From JAZMZS01 sp045586105 (GTDB lineage: Bacteria; Bacillota; Clostridia; Oscillospirales; CAG-272), in assembly GCA_045586105.1 (NCBI GenBank), contig JAZMZS010000033.1, positions 1 to 7,161 on the forward strand: a DNA stretch of 7,161 bases, written 5' to 3'. This document shows, piece by piece, positions 5,707 through 7,161 of the stretch. The notes below the pieces were generated by a model. It was given only the letters and a program-made list of their open reading frames with translations. It had not been told where the DNA came from and searched no databases. A program made the translations under genes and the position numbers. Position 1 is the stretch's first letter; every line of letters starts with the position of its first letter.

Positions 5707-6072
5707 TTACGTGTCAACGGTGTCCTCTTCAAAAGCGTGTGATTTCTTTACTGCCTTTGCATTAAATCTGACTATAGCACGTCCCTGCTCAAGGAATATA
5801 GCCTTCTGCTCGTCGGAAAAGGTGCGGAATATCCGTATCAGCTCGTCTTCCGCGCATGTGCGGTCCCCGAGCCCGCTTGCGTGATCGAGCAGATAATCCG
5901 TGCTGACAGAGAAGTACCCCGCAATTTTCTTTACCGTTTCAAAGTCGGGCTGTCTTATGTTGCGTATGTAATTCCCGAGCGTGGAGGGGGATATGTTCAG
6001 AACCTGCGCCATTTCCTTTTGCGAGATCATTTGCTCCTCGAGCAGCTTGCGGATAACATCACCGAACAACAT
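5707..6072 (-). CDS. Cro/CI (XRE) family transcriptional regulator
   Basis: A 121-residue protein with an N-terminal HTH_3 domain: FGDVIRKLLEEQMISQKEMA (3-22) leads into the recognition region VLNISPSTLGNYIRNIRQPD (24-43), then the fourth helix FETVKKIAGYFSVSTDYLLD (44-63). This is the SinR/CI-like DNA-binding fold. The C-terminal half (about 72-121) is helical and charged (DELIRIFRTFSDEQKAIFLE, 76-95), likely for dimerisation; no peptidase or ligand domain is visible. GAGGTGA sits just ahead of the ATG at 6072. It is divergent from the LRR surface-protein gene, with 165 bp between start codons, so it probably controls that gene, itself, or both. No clear promoter was found; TAGAAT (6105-6100) is a candidate -10 box without a well-spaced -35. 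Confidence 0.93.
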   Translation of the reverse strand: MLFGDVIRKLLEEQMISQKEMAQVLNISPSTLGNYIRNIRQPDFETVKKIAGYFSVSTDYLLDHASGLGDRTCAEDELIRIFRTFSDEQKAIFLEQGRAIVRFNAKAVKKSHAFEEDTVDT

Positions 6073-6133
6073 ATTTCACCTCAGTTAAGAATTTTTTATA
6101 TTCTACATCAAAAACACGCTTCGAGGTTCAAAA

Positions 6134-6148
6134 AACACAAATAGTGTT
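6134..6148. promoter_or_regulatory. Inverted repeat at the -35 box, candidate operator
   Basis: AACAC (6134-6138) and GTGTT (6144-6148) flank five bases and overlap the first two bases of the LRR promoter -35 box. A second inverted repeat, ATATT C AATAT (6174-6184), overlaps the end of the -10 box and the start site. Such placement fits binding by the adjacent Cro/CI-type protein, but no binding site is known. Confidence 0.4.
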
Positions 6149-6175
6149 GACAAACCACAAAATGAATAGTACAAT
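6147..6175 (+). promoter_or_regulatory. Sigma-A promoter of the LRR surface-protein gene
   Basis: TTGACA (6147-6152) and TACAAT (6170-6175) with a 17-bp spacer. The transcript should start near 6182, leaving a leader of about 56 nt with AAGGAGA (6224-6230) seven bases before the ATG at 6238. Confidence 0.92.
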
Positions 6176-6237
6176 ATTCAATATGGATCGACCATCTTTG
6201 CATTCTATTAAAATATATTCTAAAAGGAGACGATCAC

Positions 6238-7161
6238 ATGAAAAAACTGCTCACCCTTGCCGCCGCGGTCATGACCGTGACCCTCGGCGTGCTTCTTCTC
6301 GGCAACATCGGCGCAGTAGAAGCAAATGCCGATACCTACGGCAATCTGACGTACACCGTATCAGACGGAAAGGTAACCATAACAGATTGCAGCACATACG
6401 CAACGTCCGTTACCATCCCCGAAGCCATCAGCGGCTATCCCGTGACAAGCATCGGCCGTTATGCATTCTATGACTGCGCAGACCTCAGGAGCATCAGCAT
6501 CCCCGACGGCGTGAAAAGCATCGGCTATAGGGCATTCCCAAATTGCACAAGCCTCACGAGCATCAACATACCCGACAGTGTGACAAGCATCGGTCAAGAG
6601 GCATTCCGTAACTGCACAAGCCTCACGAGAGTAGATATAACCGATATAGCGACATGGTGTAATATTGAGTTTTTCGACTCTTATTCCAATCCGTTATATT
6701 ATGCAGAGAATCTGTATTTAAACGGAGCTCTCGTTACAGACTTGATTATCCCCGACGGTGTGACAAGCATCGGGAGTTCTGCATTCCGTAACTGCAGTAG
6801 CCTCACGAGCATCAGCATTCCCGACGGTGTGACAAGCATCGGCAATTATGCATTCTATGGCTGCAGTAGCCTCACAAGTATTGTCATCCCCGACAGTGTA
6901 ACAAGCATCGGCTCTTATGCGTTCTATGGCTGCAGTAGCCTCACGAGCATCAGCATCCCCGACAGTGTGACAAGCATCGACGAGTATGCGTTCTATGGCT
7001 GCAGTAGCCTCACGAGCATCAATATCCCAAGCAGCGTAACAAACATCGACGAGTATGCGTTCTATGGCTGCAGTAGCCTCACGAGCATCAGCATTCCCGA
7101 CGGTGTGACAAGCATCGGCAATTATGCATTCTATGGCTGCAGTAGCCTCACAAGTATTGTC
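6238..7161 (+). CDS. Secreted BspA-like leucine-rich-repeat protein, N-terminal part
   Basis: The frame is open for 308 codons to the window edge, so the C-terminus is outside. Residues 1-31 form a signal peptide: KK, a hydrophobic core to about residue 22, and a likely cut after ANA (29-31). From residue 60 on the protein consists of TpLRR/BspA-type repeats (LRR_5 family) with consensus IPDxVTSIGxYAFYGCSSLTSI, 23 residues each. A first divergent unit with the GYPVTSIG motif (66-73) is followed by two units (88-133), a 37-residue non-repeat island (134-170) and six further units (171-308). Such proteins are surface or secreted binding proteins in gut and oral bacteria, with roles in adhesion to host or substrates. 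The substrate here cannot be told, nor can the anchoring mode, which would be C-terminal. AAGGAGA fixes the start. Confidence 0.96.
   Translation, partial: MKKLLTLAAAVMTVTLGVLLLGNIGAVEANADTYGNLTYTVSDGKVTITDCSTYATSVTIPEAISGYPVTSIGRYAFYDCADLRSISIPDGVKSIGYRAFPNCTSLTSINIPDSVTSIGQEAFRNCTSLTRVDITDIATWCNIEFFDSYSNPLYYAENLYLNGALVTDLIIPDGVTSIGSSAFRNCSSLTSISIPDGVTSIGNYAFYGCSSLTSIVIPDSVTSIGSYAFYGCSSLTSISIPDSVTSIDEYAFYGCSSLTSINIPSSVTNIDEYAFYGCSSLTSISIPDGVTSIGNYAFYGCSSLTSIV
6748..7161 (+). repeat. Six tandem 69-nt repeats within the LRR gene
   Basis: Six consecutive in-frame 69-nt units begin at 6748, 6817, 6886, 6955, 7024 and 7093, and the last ends exactly at the window edge. Two more divergent units lie at 6499-6567 and 6568-6636. 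All but the first of the six share the string TTCTATGGCTGCAGTAGCCT. The second and sixth units are identical over all 69 nt, and the identity extends leftward to 94 nt (6792-6885 and 7068-7161). Confidence 0.97.

Noticed and set aside
5594..5884. 96-codon plus-strand frame opposite the Cro/CI-type gene
   Set aside because: It runs through the minus-strand terminator and overlaps the regulator antisense, with no protein features.
6499..7161. CRISPR-like array from regular 69-nt periodicity
   Set aside because: The units are contiguous, in frame and encode LRR repeats; there are no distinct spacers.

Overview
The window looks like a chromosomal stretch from a low- to mid-GC Gram-positive anaerobe of the Clostridia, most like gut or rumen Ruminococcus/Oscillospiraceae. 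That placement is inference. It rests on the rpmG-secE-nusG gene order, sigma-A promoters with near-consensus boxes and 16-17 bp spacers, AGGAGG-type ribosome binding sites, intrinsic terminators, and a secreted BspA-type leucine-rich-repeat protein. No tRNA, rRNA, CRISPR array, insertion sequence or integrase was seen.

Left part (1-988, minus strand): a housekeeping translation/secretion/transcription operon, rpmG (ribosomal protein L33) then secE then nusG. NusG is cut by the window edge. The operon is driven by a perfect-consensus promoter (TTGACA, 17 bp, TATAAT) and has a leader of about 120 nt containing inverted repeats.

Middle part (1057-4164, plus strand): a divergent gene with its own promoter encodes a 663-residue cytosolic protein of the (alpha/alpha)6 glycosidase type. 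It is followed by a 235-residue single-pass membrane protein of unknown function that carries a DxDGDGxxN calcium-loop-like motif. Next comes an unlisted 38-residue cysteine-rich membrane microprotein, preceded by two tandem hairpins and followed by a very strong terminator.

Right part (4165-7161): an AraC-family regulator with its own promoter and a 17-bp-stem terminator, then a gene-free stretch. After that a Cro/CI-type regulator on the minus strand is divergent from a secreted BspA-like LRR protein that runs off the window. The LRR gene has a textbook promoter whose -35 box lies in an inverted repeat, so control by the neighbouring repressor-like protein is plausible. Its 69-nt repeats show very recent duplication: 94 nt are identical four units apart.

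The genes do not form one obvious new system. The best leads are the microprotein with its structured leader, the uncharacterised glycosidase with a palindrome inside its promoter, and the regulator/LRR pair.
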